Of a DNA stretch of 64,000 nt, positions 18,837 to 30,400 are shown piece by piece. The stretch comes from Mycolicibacterium sphagni (GTDB taxonomy: Bacteria; Actinomycetota; Actinomycetes; Mycobacteriales; Mycobacteriaceae), in the NCBI RefSeq assembly GCF_013337765.1, contig NZ_VBSB01000010.1, positions 310,001-374,000 of the forward strand, read 5' to 3'. Both the position numbers and the translations under genes were made by a program. The notes under the pieces were generated by a model. It was not told the DNA's origin. It ran no database searches and saw nothing but the letters and a program-made list of their open reading frames with translations. Position 1 is the stretch's first letter; each line of letters starts with the position of its first letter.

Positions 18837-20127
18837 TATTCCTCCTGATCGAATGTGCCTTGCGGGCAGCGGGTTTCCTCGCTGTGAGCGCTGCGTCCTC
18901 ACCGAGAACTCGGTCGGACAGCAGGCCCAGGCAGCTGAGGTTGGGAAAGCCCGGCCCCTGGTTGAGTCCGGACAGGTTGGGTAGGAACAACTTCGGCTGG
19001 ACCCCGGTCAACGCGAGGTCGGCGCCGATGGCCTGTTGCAGCCGGTCGCCGCTCAGCGGACCGTTCAGCCTGACCTCCAGCAGGTCCAGCGCATCCTGAC
19101 CAAGCAGCGGCAGGAACCACAGTGAGTCAGCCCCCGAACCGTCGATCACGAGGTCGAATCCGTGCACTGTTTCCAGCCGTTCGCCGTGCCGGTCGGTGTG
19201 CAAGGTGATCCGAATCCGGTCATCGGCGGCGACACCGTGCGCGACCCGGCCACGCAGGTGCCGGATGCGATCGTCGGCCAACAGCGAGTCCTGCACGCGC
19301 GCGGAGAACACCCCGCGGTCGGTGCGGGCCATCACGTCGCGCCGTTCGGCGCGGGTCAGCCCGGTCCAATCCGTCGGATCGCTGAACATCTTGTTTTCGA
19401 AGAAGCTCTCGCCCCTGGTGAACAACGTCGCCTGCGGGGATATCACGGCGATCGTCGAAACCCGGTGCTTGAAAAGCTCGTTCAGCATCGACGCCGCGGT
19501 TTCGCCGCCGCCGATCACGGCGACACGTTCGGCATCGATGCGATCGTGGTCGGCGGCCAGCTGCCAGAACTGGGCAATGGAGAGCACCTGAGGATGCCCG
19601 GGCAGCACCGACCTGTCGGGCCGACCGGGACCGGTGATCATCACCGCATCGGCGGTCACGGTGTTGTTGAGGGTGTGCAGCACCCACGAGTCGCCATCCA
19701 GTGACAGCCGAATGACTTCGCCGTCAACCACATTCAGCGCAGCGGCATCACCAACCCAGCGCAGGTAGCCGGCCCAGGTCTCGTGGGTCGGCGCGGGTTT
19801 GCCCCGGTCGACCCACTCGGCGAAACGTCCGGTCGCGACCAGATACGACTGCCAGCTCAGCCTCATCATTCGCTGGTCGAGCTCGGCGTTGCGGCCGGGC
19901 AGGATCGCCGAGCGATAGGGGAACCCGACATCCTTCTCCGGGCTGGTGCCCAGCCGGTGCTGGCCATCGGTCCATCCACCGCCCGCCCGCCAGTTCGCGG
20001 CGACCGCGGTGCGCTCGACAGCCACGATGTCGGGTGTGGTGACGCCCATTTCCCGCAGCATCGCGGCCTTGGCCGCCACCGCAACGGCTTTCGCTCCGGC
20101 CCCGATAATCGCCAACCGTGCCGTCAT
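18817..20127 (-). CDS. mbtG: Lysine N6-hydroxylase MbtG
   Basis: This flavin monooxygenase of the lysine/ornithine N-hydroxylase family makes the hydroxylamine that becomes the siderophore hydroxamates. The FAD site is AIIGAGAKAVAVAAKA at the N-terminus and the NADPH site is VAVIGGGETAAS near residue 200. The ATG at 20127 overlaps the mbtF stop by four bases (ATGA). Frames starting at 20223 run back into mbtF. The encoded protein is 436 residues, close to the M. tuberculosis enzyme. Whether free or acylated lysine is the substrate cannot be told. Confidence 0.93.
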   Translation of the reverse strand: MTARLAIIGAGAKAVAVAAKAAMLREMGVTTPDIVAVERTAVAANWRAGGGWTDGQHRLGTSPEKDVGFPYRSAILPGRNAELDQRMMRLSWQSYLVATGRFAEWVDRGKPAPTHETWAGYLRWVGDAAALNVVDGEVIRLSLDGDSWVLHTLNNTVTADAVMITGPGRPDRSVLPGHPQVLSIAQFWQLAADHDRIDAERVAVIGGGETAASMLNELFKHRVSTIAVISPQATLFTRGESFFENKMFSDPTDWTGLTRAERRDVMARTDRGVFSARVQDSLLADDRIRHLRGRVAHGVAADDRIRITLHTDRHGERLETVHGFDLVIDGSGADSLWFLPLLGQDALDLLEVRLNGPLSGDRLQQAIGADLALTGVQPKLFLPNLSGLNQGPGFPNLSCLGLLSDRVLGEDAALTARKPAARKAHSIRRNSEYQSL

Positions 20128-23100
20128 CGCGGCGCCTCCGCCAGTTCCTGCAGGACTTCCTGCCAGATAGATTGCAGTGCAGCCACATCCGCGTTGCTGA
20201 AGATGTCGGGCACGGCCCGCCATTGGGTGACCAGCTTCCCGCCTGCGATGGCGGCCACGAGAGTCAGCTCGTGGCGCACCGCGACGTTCGGTTCGGTCAT
20301 GATCGGGACATGGGCGAGCAGTCCCCGATCCAGTAGCGAGCCGGCGTCGAGGTCAAGCCGGCCGAGGTAATTCAGCAGCACCTGGGGTCCGTGGAATCCG
20401 CGGAGTCGTTCGGCGGTATCGGACCGCAGATAGCGCAGCAAGGCGTAGTCGGTTGGCAATCCGATGATCTCGGGTATCGGCTCACCGGGCCGGATGCGCA
20501 GTGGGTAGATGGCACTGAGCAGACCGACCGTGTCGTCGGCGCCGGTACGCCCGTGGGTTTCCAGTGCCACCAGCGGAATAGCACCGCCTTGGCCGCGCTG
20601 GTCACGCCAGCAGGCGATCATCCGGGCGCACGCGCCGGCCAGCACGTCCTGGATCGGCACCAGCGCCCGCAGCAATGTGCTGGTGATATCGGTCTCGGTG
20701 ACCGTCACAGTGATCGCGAGGTCGCCGAATCGATCCACGTCCGGACGGATTCGCCGCGACCCCAGTGCCGGGTCCTCGCCATCGAGTTGCTCGGCCCAGA
20801 ACTCGACGGTGTCGAGGTCGGCCGCCCGCTCGGCGAGCGTGTGCGCCCACCGGCGATAGCTGACCCGCTCTCCACTCACCCGATCGGGTACTACTCCCCC
20901 GGTCGCTTCGCTCCTGCCCGCCGGCACAACAGGCGTCGACCAGTTCGCGGTCAGCTCCCCCAGCACGATGCGCCATGACGCGGGATCCATCGCCAGCACA
21001 TGGACGACCATGAGCAGGACTCCCGCATCGCCGGGCCGGTGCAGCCACAGCGCCCCGCTCAGGTACCCGCGTTCTGGGTCCAGTCGGTCGATAGCAGCGG
21101 TCGCGTGTTCGGTGACCGCATCGCCAAGGTCACCGGAGACTTCCACCTCGGTCAGCGGAATGGTCTGCAGCTCACCGGGAAGGAATGTCATCGTCGCCAG
21201 ATCGAGCCTGCTGCGGAACATCTCGTGCCCGGCGGCGATACCGTCCAGCAGTAGGCGCAGCCGATCGGCCGTCGCGTCCGGAGGCAGCGTGATCGCCTCG
21301 ATCTGTGCCAGCCGCCGGGGATCGCCGTGTTCGTAGAGCCAGTGCGCGGCGGGCAGGGCCGGGATCGGCCCCTGCGGTTCCGGTCCCGCGGCCAGGTCCT
21401 CTGCGGCGTCACGGTCCACTGCGGCCGCCAGCTCGCGAAGGGTGCCGCATTCCAGGATCAGTCGTGCCCGCAGTGGCAGCCCGCACCGACGCGCGGCTTG
21501 CACCACCGACAGCGCGACGATGCTGTCGAGCCCCAGCTCCAGCAGATCGGCGTCGATGTCTACCGCGGTGAGGCCCAACAGTTCGGCCACCGCCTGGCCC
21601 AGGGTGATCTCGGTCGGGGTACCGGGGAGTTCCGGGGTCTCGTCGGTGGTCACCGCCGCGGCCAGGGCCGATTCGTCGACCTTGCCGTTGGCGGTCAGCG
21701 GGATCGCGTCGACGACGACCAATCGGTGCGGCATCATGTAGCGCGGCAACCGGTTTCCCAGCAATGATCGCAAGTCGGGCACCACCACATCACCGGCGAC
21801 ATACGCGATCATTCTCGGGCCCGCAGCTTGCCGGTGTACGACGACGTGAGCGTGCCGCACGCCTGCCACTTCCTCCAGCACCGACTCGATCTCGGCTGGC
21901 TCGACGCGATGGCCGCGGACCTGGATCTGGGCATCGGCGCGTCCGACGAACGACAGCGCACCGTCACGATCCCGGCGCACCAGGTCTCCCGTGCGGTACA
22001 TCCGGCCGCCGCCCGCCGCGGCGACGAACCGCGCCGCGGTCTCGGCCGGACGGCCGAGGTATCCGCGGGTCACCTGCTCACCGGCCAGATACAGCTCGCC
22101 CACCACGCCGTCCGGTACCGGCTGCAGCCAGGAGTCGAGCACCACTGCGGTGGTTGATCGGGTCGGATAGCCGATCACCGGTGCGTCGTGATCGGCGATG
22201 GCGGCGACGACGGCCTCGACGGTCGTCTCGGTTGGGCCGTAACAGTTGTGCGCCGCCAGCAGCGTTTGGGTACAGGCCTTGCGGATGTCGGTCCAGTCGA
22301 CCGACCCCACCGCTTCGCCGCCGAGGGCGAGCACCCGTAGGGTCCCGCGGTCGAGCAGTCCGGCACGGCGCAGGTTGGTGAACAGTGACGGGGTGACGTC
22401 GAGCATGTCGATCCCGTGCCGGTCGATGATCTTGACGAGTGCCTCGGCGTCACGGCGGTCGGTTTCGTCGATGAGGTGCACGGCGTGGCCCAAGAGCAAC
22501 CCCGCGAGCGGCTGCCAGGCGGCGTCGAACGCGAACGACCATGCATGGCCGATCCGCAGCGGGCGGCCCAGACGCTTGGCGGCCGGCCCCAGCATCCGCT
22601 CGACGTGATCGTCGATGTAAGCGACCAAGGCCTGGTGAGTTCCGATGACGCCCTTGGGTTCTCCGGTGGTGCCCGAGGTGAACACCGCGTAGGCGGCTTG
22701 GCCAGGGGCGGTCGGCGTCGAGTATCGGGGGGCCGTGCGGGCCGCCGCCATGGTGTCCTCGTCGACGACGAGAGTGGCACCGGTCTGGGCGAGAATCGAA
22801 TCCACCCTCCCGGCCGGCATTTCCGGCTCCAGCGGCACGTACATCCCGCCGGCTTTGAGCACGCCGAGCATCGCGACCACGTAGTCGGCGTTGCGCGGCA
22901 GTCTGATCGCCACCGCGGTCTCGGTGCGCACACCGGATTCGGCAAGCAGCCCGGCCAGACGATCCGACCGTTCGTGCAGCTCCCCGTAGTTCAGCTGGCC
23001 GTCTTCCCAGCACAACGCGATCGAATCACTCTGCGCCACCGCGGTTTCAGCGAACCGCTCGACCACCCCCAACTGGGGCGTGGCGCCGAAGAGCTCGGAC

Positions 23101-24428
23101 ACGCCGATGGTTCGGACCTCACCGTCGAGCAGGATCGCGACCGCACCCAGCGGCCGGTCCCACAGTTCGATCAACCGGTTCATGGTCTGCAGGACCCGCC
23201 TGCCGAGGATGTCGGCCGACGACGCGCCGAGTGCGTTGTCGGTGACCTCCACGAGCAGCGTCAGTTCGGCGTCACTGCGGTATGCGGCGATGGTCACCGG
23301 GAAGTGGGTCAGGCTCTCCATCGCCGCCGGCCGGAAGCCGACCTGCCCCGCAGTGAACTCCTGGCCACCGACAACGTCTCCTGGCGGGAAGCTCTCGTAC
23401 ACAAGCAGGGTGTCGAACATCTCGCCAACCCCGGCGAAGGTGCGCAATTGGGAATGCGTCAGGTGGCTGTAGTCACGCAGCTCCGCAGCTTCGCGCTGGA
23501 GCACCGAACAGTGCTGGGCGACAGTGTTGTTCGGATCCAGCCGCACCCGCAGCGGAATGGTGTTGATGAACAACCCGACCATGGTCTCGACGCCTGCCAG
23601 TTCGGGAGGCCGGCCCGAGACAGTGACCCCGAATACGACGTCGTCGCCATCGGTCAACCGGGACAGGATGAGCGCCCAGGCCATCTGCAGCAGGGTGTTG
23701 AGTGTGATACCGCGGGCGCGGGCCGCGGCAGCGAGCTCTTCGGCGTCGGCAGCCGGCAGAGTCAGCTCGGAGCGTGTGGGCAGTCCAGCTCCGTCTCCGC
23801 CGAGGGCCGGTGACAGCAGGGTTGGTCCCGGCATCCCCGCCAGATGCCGCCGCCAGATCCGCTCTCCCATTGCCGCGTCGCGGTCGGCGAGCCAGCCGAT
23901 GTAGTCGCGATACAGCCGAGGCGCGGGCAGCGTGTCGGGGTTGCCGCCGCCGCGGTACAGCGTGAGCATCTCGCCGATGAACACCGGTAGCGACCAGCCG
24001 TCGATCACGATGTGGTGCGCGGTGACCACCAGCCGCCAGCGCTGGCGGGGCAGCTCGATGAGCAGAAAGCGGATCAACGGGCCGTCGTGCAACGTGAATC
24101 GTCTGCTGCGCTCTCGCTGTTCGAGTACGGCCGCCTGATCGTCATCGGCGCGTACCTGCTGCCACGGCAGTTCCACGGCCGACGGCACGATCTGGACCGG
24201 ACGGGGGAGGTCCTGATGCCAGAAGCTGGCGCGTAGATTGGGGTGGCGCACCAGCATGGCCGAAGCGCAGTCCCGCAGCAGGTCGACGTCGAGCGGACCG
24301 GACACGTCCGCGGTCATCGCGATGACGTACGGATCCTCGGCGTCAGGGCCGACCAGCGTGGCATGCGAGTACAGGCCCAGCTGCAGCGGCGACAACGCCA
24401 GCACGTCGTCGATGTCCGGAGCGGTCAC
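20124..24428 (-). CDS. mbtF: Siderophore NRPS MbtF (C-A-PCP-terminal C/E-like)
   Basis: This 1434-residue synthetase is the last elongation step. Order: a C domain with intact HHIVIDGWS, an A domain (SGTTGEPKG; FDAAWQ near 636; NCYGPTETT), a carrier domain with LGLDSIVALS near 969, and a terminal C-like domain. Aligned by eye to GrsA, the pocket reads D-A-Q-D-A-G-C-V-E-K, similar to codes I recall for lysine-type residues, so hydroxy-lysine is likely. The terminal domain carries epimerase-like motifs (IYPLRI, LLNYLGRLD), but HHxxxD is HVLAMD, lacking the second His. It probably releases the chain as a cyclic hydroxamate. GTG 24428 overlaps the mbtE stop (GTGA); a GTG at 24449 is an alternative. 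Confidence 0.93.
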   Translation of the reverse strand: MTAPDIDDVLALSPLQLGLYSHATLVGPDAEDPYVIAMTADVSGPLDVDLLRDCASAMLVRHPNLRASFWHQDLPRPVQIVPSAVELPWQQVRADDDQAAVLEQRERSRRFTLHDGPLIRFLLIELPRQRWRLVVTAHHIVIDGWSLPVFIGEMLTLYRGGGNPDTLPAPRLYRDYIGWLADRDAAMGERIWRRHLAGMPGPTLLSPALGGDGAGLPTRSELTLPAADAEELAAAARARGITLNTLLQMAWALILSRLTDGDDVVFGVTVSGRPPELAGVETMVGLFINTIPLRVRLDPNNTVAQHCSVLQREAAELRDYSHLTHSQLRTFAGVGEMFDTLLVYESFPPGDVVGGQEFTAGQVGFRPAAMESLTHFPVTIAAYRSDAELTLLVEVTDNALGASSADILGRRVLQTMNRLIELWDRPLGAVAILLDGEVRTIGVSELFGATPQLGVVERFAETAVAQSDSIALCWEDGQLNYGELHERSDRLAGLLAESGVRTETAVAIRLPRNADYVVAMLGVLKAGGMYVPLEPEMPAGRVDSILAQTGATLVVDEDTMAAARTAPRYSTPTAPGQAAYAVFTSGTTGEPKGVIGTHQALVAYIDDHVERMLGPAAKRLGRPLRIGHAWSFAFDAAWQPLAGLLLGHAVHLIDETDRRDAEALVKIIDRHGIDMLDVTPSLFTNLRRAGLLDRGTLRVLALGGEAVGSVDWTDIRKACTQTLLAAHNCYGPTETTVEAVVAAIADHDAPVIGYPTRSTTAVVLDSWLQPVPDGVVGELYLAGEQVTRGYLGRPAETAARFVAAAGGGRMYRTGDLVRRDRDGALSFVGRADAQIQVRGHRVEPAEIESVLEEVAGVRHAHVVVHRQAAGPRMIAYVAGDVVVPDLRSLLGNRLPRYMMPHRLVVVDAIPLTANGKVDESALAAAVTTDETPELPGTPTEITLGQAVAELLGLTAVDIDADLLELGLDSIVALSVVQAARRCGLPLRARLILECGTLRELAAAVDRDAAEDLAAGPEPQGPIPALPAAHWLYEHGDPRRLAQIEAITLPPDATADRLRLLLDGIAAGHEMFRSRLDLATMTFLPGELQTIPLTEVEVSGDLGDAVTEHATAAIDRLDPERGYLSGALWLHRPGDAGVLLMVVHVLAMDPASWRIVLGELTANWSTPVVPAGRSEATGGVVPDRVSGERVSYRRWAHTLAERAADLDTVEFWAEQLDGEDPALGSRRIRPDVDRFGDLAITVTVTETDITSTLLRALVPIQDVLAGACARMIACWRDQRGQGGAIPLVALETHGRTGADDTVGLLSAIYPLRIRPGEPIPEIIGLPTDYALLRYLRSDTAERLRGFHGPQVLLNYLGRLDLDAGSLLDRGLLAHVPIMTEPNVAVRHELTLVAAIAGGKLVTQWRAVPDIFSNADVAALQSIWQEVLQELAEAPR

Positions 24429-27400
24429 GACGGATGTGCCTTCGACCACGACGATTTCAGCGCATCCAGATCACTCGCCGACAGCCCGGACACACTCATT
24501 GCTTCGTGCCGCGTATCCGCGCGATCCTCGACCTGACCGGTCTGTGGCCGGTCGTCGATCGCGCCGGCCAGCAATGCCACCGTCGGGTACTCGAAGATCA
24601 TCCGCGGGTCGACGGTGAGGCCGGCGGTCCGCATCCGCGCGGCCAGCTGCACCGACAGAATGCTGTCGCCGCCGAGTGTGAAAAAGTCGTCATCCCTGCC
24701 GATTCCGGCCACACCGAGCAGCTGGCCCATGGTGGCCGCGACGGCCCGCTCGGTGTCGGTTCTGGCCGGTTCACTCGTCCCGGTGGTGTGCACCTCGGGT
24801 CGGGGCAATCCGGGGCGGTTCAACTTTCCGGACTCGGTCGAGGGCATCACGTCAAGCACCGAGATCGTCGACGGTGTCATGTAGCCCGGTAGCGCCGCGG
24901 TCACCGACGCACGCACCGCCGCGACGAACGCCGCCGGGTCGGCCACCGGTGTGTGTGGCACCACGTAGCCGGCCAAACTGGCTCCGCCTGGTCCGTCCCA
25001 AGTGCGCGCAGCCGCGACAGCAACACCGTCGGCGGTCCTCAGGGCGGCTTCGACCTCGGCGAGTTCGACCCGGAATCCGCGCACCTTCACCTGATGGTCG
25101 GTGCGGCCGACGAATTCGAGGCGGCCGTCCTCGGTCCAGCGACCGCGGTCCCCACTGCGGTAGAAGCGCGACCCCGGTTCGGCGGCATAGGGATTCGGAA
25201 TGAACCGGGTTGCCGTCAACCCCGGCTGCTTCCAGTAGCCGCGCGCGATCTGCTCGCCCGCGTAGTACAGCTCGCCGACGACACCGACCGGCACCGGCTG
25301 CAGCGCATCGTCGAGCAGGTAGACCTGCGAACCCTCCATCGGCTTGCCGATCTTGGGCGTTGGCAGGTCCAGCGGACCACGGATCAGCGCGCCCGAGGTC
25401 TCGGTGGCGCCGATAGCGTTCAACAGTTCGACGGTCGGGTGCTCGCCCACGCAGGCCACGAGACGCTGCAGCAGCGACACATTGACCGGTTCGCCACAGG
25501 TCACCAGCCGGCGCAGCGCCCGGACGGCATCCGGGGTGCTGTCGACGAGGGCCGACACCAGGCTGGCGACACCGGTGACCTGAACCACCGAATGCCGTTC
25601 GATCAGTCCCGCCAGCGCCTCGGCGTCGCGGTGCTCGACGTCGTCGGCGACGATCAGCGTCGAACCGGCCACCAGCCCGGCCAGCGTCTCGATGCACCCC
25701 TCGAGAAACGTCATCGGGGCTTGAGCCAGCCTGATGTCGTCGCCGGGCACCGGGTAGTGCTTCAGCTGCCAGGTCAGCCGCGTGCTCATCGCCCGGTGAG
25801 TGCCCACGACGCCCTTTGGCTTGCCGGTCGAACCCGAGGTGAACATCAGGTACATCGGGTGGTCCGGGCGCGGCCGGGCAAGCGGCGCAACCGGATCGGT
25901 GGCATCCAACTCGGCGCGAATCACCGGATCATCCATCGAGATCAGCGTCACGCCGTCGCCGGCGGGCATCGTCGCGCCGGCTTCGGCGGTGACGACCACG
26001 ACCTCCGGTGCGACATCGTCGAGCATGAACTGCTTGCGTGCCAGTGGATAGGTCGGATCCAGCGGGAAGAACCCGGCGCCGGCCTTCATGATGCCGACCA
26101 ACGCGACCACGAGATCGATACCGCGGCGCATCGACATCCCGACCAGTGAGCCCGGCCCGACACCGTGGCGCACGAGCAGGTGCGCGAGGCGATCCGAGCG
26201 GTGATGCAGCGCAGGGTAATCCAGGAACTGGTCGCCGCATCGCAACGCGACCCGGTCGGTGCCCCAGGCCCGGCCGGCGTCCAGCAGTTCCGGCACCGTC
26301 CTGGGCCGGTCGGCCGGCGAGGCGACGCCTCGGCTCTGTGCGAGCACCTGATCCAGTTCGGCGGCTCCGAGCAGGTTGACATCGCGCAACGTGGCGTCGG
26401 GGTCGGTGGCGAACGCCTCGATGACCTGGTTCAGCCAGAAGGCGAAGCGCTGCATCGTCGAGGGGTGGTACAGCTCGGTGCGGTAGATGACGTGACCGCG
26501 GTAGCCGTCGTCGCCGACGAAGAAGTTCACGCTCAGATCGGCGTGCGCCACGTCGAATGTCGGCTCCAGCGCCGTGAACCTGGTCTCGCCGTCGGGTCCG
26601 GCCTCGATCAGCTGATTCTCCGGCAGCTCTTCGCGGACGTGCACGACGACCTGGAACAGCGGGTTGCGCGACAACGACCGGACCGGGTTGACCGCATCGA
26701 CCACCCGGTTGAAGGGGAGGTCCTGGTTGGCGTAGGCGCCCAGCGCCATCTCCCGGGCCCGCAGCAGTGCCTCGCGCAGCGTCGGGTTACCCGACAGGTC
26801 GTTGCGCAACACCAGGATGTTGACGAAAAAACCGACCAAACGGTCCAATTCGGAGTCGGTGCGCCCGGCCACGGGGGTACCCAGCGGGATGTCGTTACCG
26901 CCACCGGCCTTGTTCAGGACAACGGCGACCGCAGTCTGCAGCAGCATGAACTCGGTGATGCCCAGCTCACGGCTGAGGGCGGTGAGCCGATCCCGGACCG
27001 CACGGTCGAATCGCAACGGGATGGCCGCACCGGAGCCACCCGCGATCGGCGGCCGGGGCAGATCCGGCCGCAGCCCGGTGTCCTCAGGCAGCCCGTCGAG
27101 CTGGCGAACCCAGTACTGCCGTTGAGCGTCCATCAATTCGGCATCGGAGAGCAGGTCGACCTGCCAGGCCGCGTAGTCGCGATACTGGATGGGTAACGGC
27201 CGCCAGGACGGGCCGGTGCCCTCTCGCCGAGCGCGGTATGCAGTCAGCACGTCGGTGAACAGCACACCGGCCGACCAGTGGTCAGCCGCGATGTGGTGCA
27301 CGACCATCGACAGCACGCACTCCTGCGGCGTGCTCAACACCGCGATACGGATCGGCAGCTCCGACTCGAGTTCGAAGCGGTGTGACCGTTCGGCATCGAG

Positions 27401-30400
27401 CTGCGTTGTCAGCCAACCCCCGTCCGCTCCGTCGAGGCGCCGCACGTCGACGGTGTCGGCGTTCTCCACAATCTGGTGGGGAACGCCGTCGATCTCACGG
27501 TAAACGGTGCGCAGGATCTCGTGGCGGGCGACCGCGTCGCCGACCGCGCCGACCAGAGCGTCGATATCACACGGACCGATCAGCCTGGCGGCGAAGGGGA
27601 TGTTGTTCACCGGGCTTGGGCCATCGACGCGGTACTGAAACCAGCTACGCAGCTGAGCCGCCGACAGCGGGGAATGCTCGGCATCGGTGTTGCGGGCGAC
27701 GAGCTGCGGCCGCAACGAATTCGGCTGGATGTCACGCAGATCGTCGATCAGGGCGGCGAGTTCCCCGGGGGTGCCGCGTTCGAACACGTCGCGCACGCTG
27801 ACCTCGACGCCGCAGGCCTCGCGGACCGCGGCGCCGAGTTTGGTGGCCAGCAGTGAGTGTCCGCCGAGGCTGAAGAAGGAGTCGTCACAGCCGACCTCAT
27901 CGGTTCCGAGCAATTCGGCGAACAGTGCGGCGACGGCATGCTCGGTCTCGGTGACCGGTGCGCGATAGTCGACGGCCGGGCCGATCTCGGGTTCGGGTAG
28001 TGCGGCCCGGTCCAGTTTCCCGTTGGCGGTGACCGGAATTTCGTCGACGACGACGTAGGCGGTCGGGATCATGTAGTCGGGCAGCGCGGCGGCGACGCGG
28101 GTCTTGATCCGATCGACGTCGACGATGTCACCGGGGACCGGTGTCACGTAGGCGATCAGACTCTTCCCGAGATGTGGGAGCTCTGCGGCGATCACGACCG
28201 CGTTGCCGACACTCGGATCGACGGTGATGGCGGCGGCCACCTCGCCGAGCTCGATACGGAAGCCGCGAATCTTGACCTGCTCGTCGGCGCGGCCGACGAA
28301 CTCGAGATCGCCGTTGCGGTTGCGCCGGGCCAGGTCACCGGTGCGGTAGAGCCGGCCGCCGACGTTGAACGGGTCGGCGACGAACCGTTCGGCGGTCAGT
28401 ACCGGTCGATCGTGATAGCCGTGCGCCAGTTGTGTTCCGCCGATGTAGATTTCACCGATCACATCGACCGGCACGGGACGCAGGGCGTCGTCGAGCAGAT
28501 AGATCGTGGTGTTGATCTTCGGCTTGCCGATGGGCACGACACCGGGGCCCTGCCTGCCCTCGACCTTGTAGCGCGAGGCGTTGATGATCGTCTCGGTGGG
28601 TCCGTAGAAGTTGTGCAGCAGCGCATCGAAGGTGGCGTGGAACTTGTCGGCCAGCTCGCCGGGCAGGGCTTCACCGCCGATCGGCACCCGGCGCAGGGTG
28701 CGCCACTGCTCGACTCCGGGTAGCGACAGGAACAGTCCGAGCAGCGACGGCACGAAGTGCATCGACGTAATCGCCTCACACTGAAGCAGATCGGTGAGAT
28801 AGCCGATATCACGCAGCCCATCGCTGCGCGGAATCACCAGACGTGCCCCCTGGGCGAGAACCCCGAAGATCTCGCCGATCGACACGTCGAAGCTCGGTGA
28901 GGCCACCTGGAGCAGCCGGTCATCCGGGCCGATCTGGTACTCCTGGGCGAACCACCGGAAATAGTCGGCAACGGGCCGGTGCGGCACCGGAACACCCTTG
29001 GGCAGGCCCGTCGAACCCGACGTGTAGATCAGGTAGGCGGTGTTGGCCGGGCCGAAGGGGCGGACCAGATCCGACGGCGCCAGGTCACCCGTGGGGAGAT
29101 CCTCAGTTCCCGTTATCGGTTCGCGTACCACCATTTTGGGATCGGCGTCAGCGAGGATATAGGCGATGCGGTCGGCCGGGTACTCGGGATCGACGGGCAG
29201 ATAGACCGCGCCCGCCTTCGCGATACCCAGGGCGGTCACGACCAGCTCCGGCGATTTGTCGAGCAGCACCGCGACCCGGTCTTCGGCGCCGATGCCCTGT
29301 GTGATGAGCCAGCGAGCGTGCTGATTGGCCGCTTCGTTGATCTCGCGGTAGCTGTAGCGACGGCCCTCGTAGACGACCGCTGTCTCATCCGGCTGCAGCA
29401 GCGCGCGATCGGCGATCAGGTCGCCGAGTGTCATTGCCGGGCAGTCGAAGTCCTCACCGTGAGACATCTGCTCCAGCCAGGCGGCATCGGCGTCGTCGAG
29501 GAGAGCCAGATCGGCCAGCACCCGATCAGGTTGGGCCAGCGCATCACCGAGGAGCACAGTGAAACTGTCCAGAAGCTGGCTGGCCAGCTCGCCGTCGATC
29601 ACCTCGGTCAGGTACTCGACCTCCACCTCGACCTCGCCGCCGGTGAACTCGACCATGAAACCCAAAGGCAACTGGGCGAACTGGCCACGGAACTCGGCCC
29701 GTTGGCAGCGAACCCCGGGCGGGCTGAAGCCGTCACCGTCGGACTCACGCATGCCGAAGCCCACCCGCGCCATCCGCTCGACGCCGTAGCGGCGGTCCGG
29801 GTTGAGTTCCCGGACCACCCGGTCGAGGTTGATCCGCTGGTGGGCGAATGCGCTCACCGCGGTGTCACGCGCGGCCGCCACCAGTTCGTGAAAGGTGTTC
29901 CAGCGGTTGGGCCGCATCCGCAGCGCGACGGTGTTGCCGTAGTAACCGATGATGTCATCCGAACTGCGGTTGAGAACTGGTGCGGCGACCAGGAAGTCGT
30001 CGGCATGGGTGTAGCGGTGCAGCAGTGCCGAGAATGCGGCCAGCAGCACCATGTACGGTGTCGCGCCGGCCTCATGTGCCAGTTTCGTCACCGCGTCGAC
30101 GGTGTCCGCGCTCATTCGAGTCGTGCACCGATCGGCTCGCCAGGCAGACGGCACCGCAGATCCCCTGGGGCCGGGCAGTTCCAGCGGTTCGGGTGGGTCC
30201 ACGAGCAACGCGCGCCAGTACTCCACATCGGCGTCATCGGTACCTGACGGCGCCGCCGGGGCCGGGGCCAACGTTTCCAGCAGCTCGTCCTGGTAGGCGC
30301 GGGTGAGGTCGGCGAAGAACACCCGCCAGGAGGCGTCGTCCCAGGCGATGTGGTGGGCCGCCAGCAGGAGCACGTGCTCGGTCGCGCCGACCTGGGCCAG

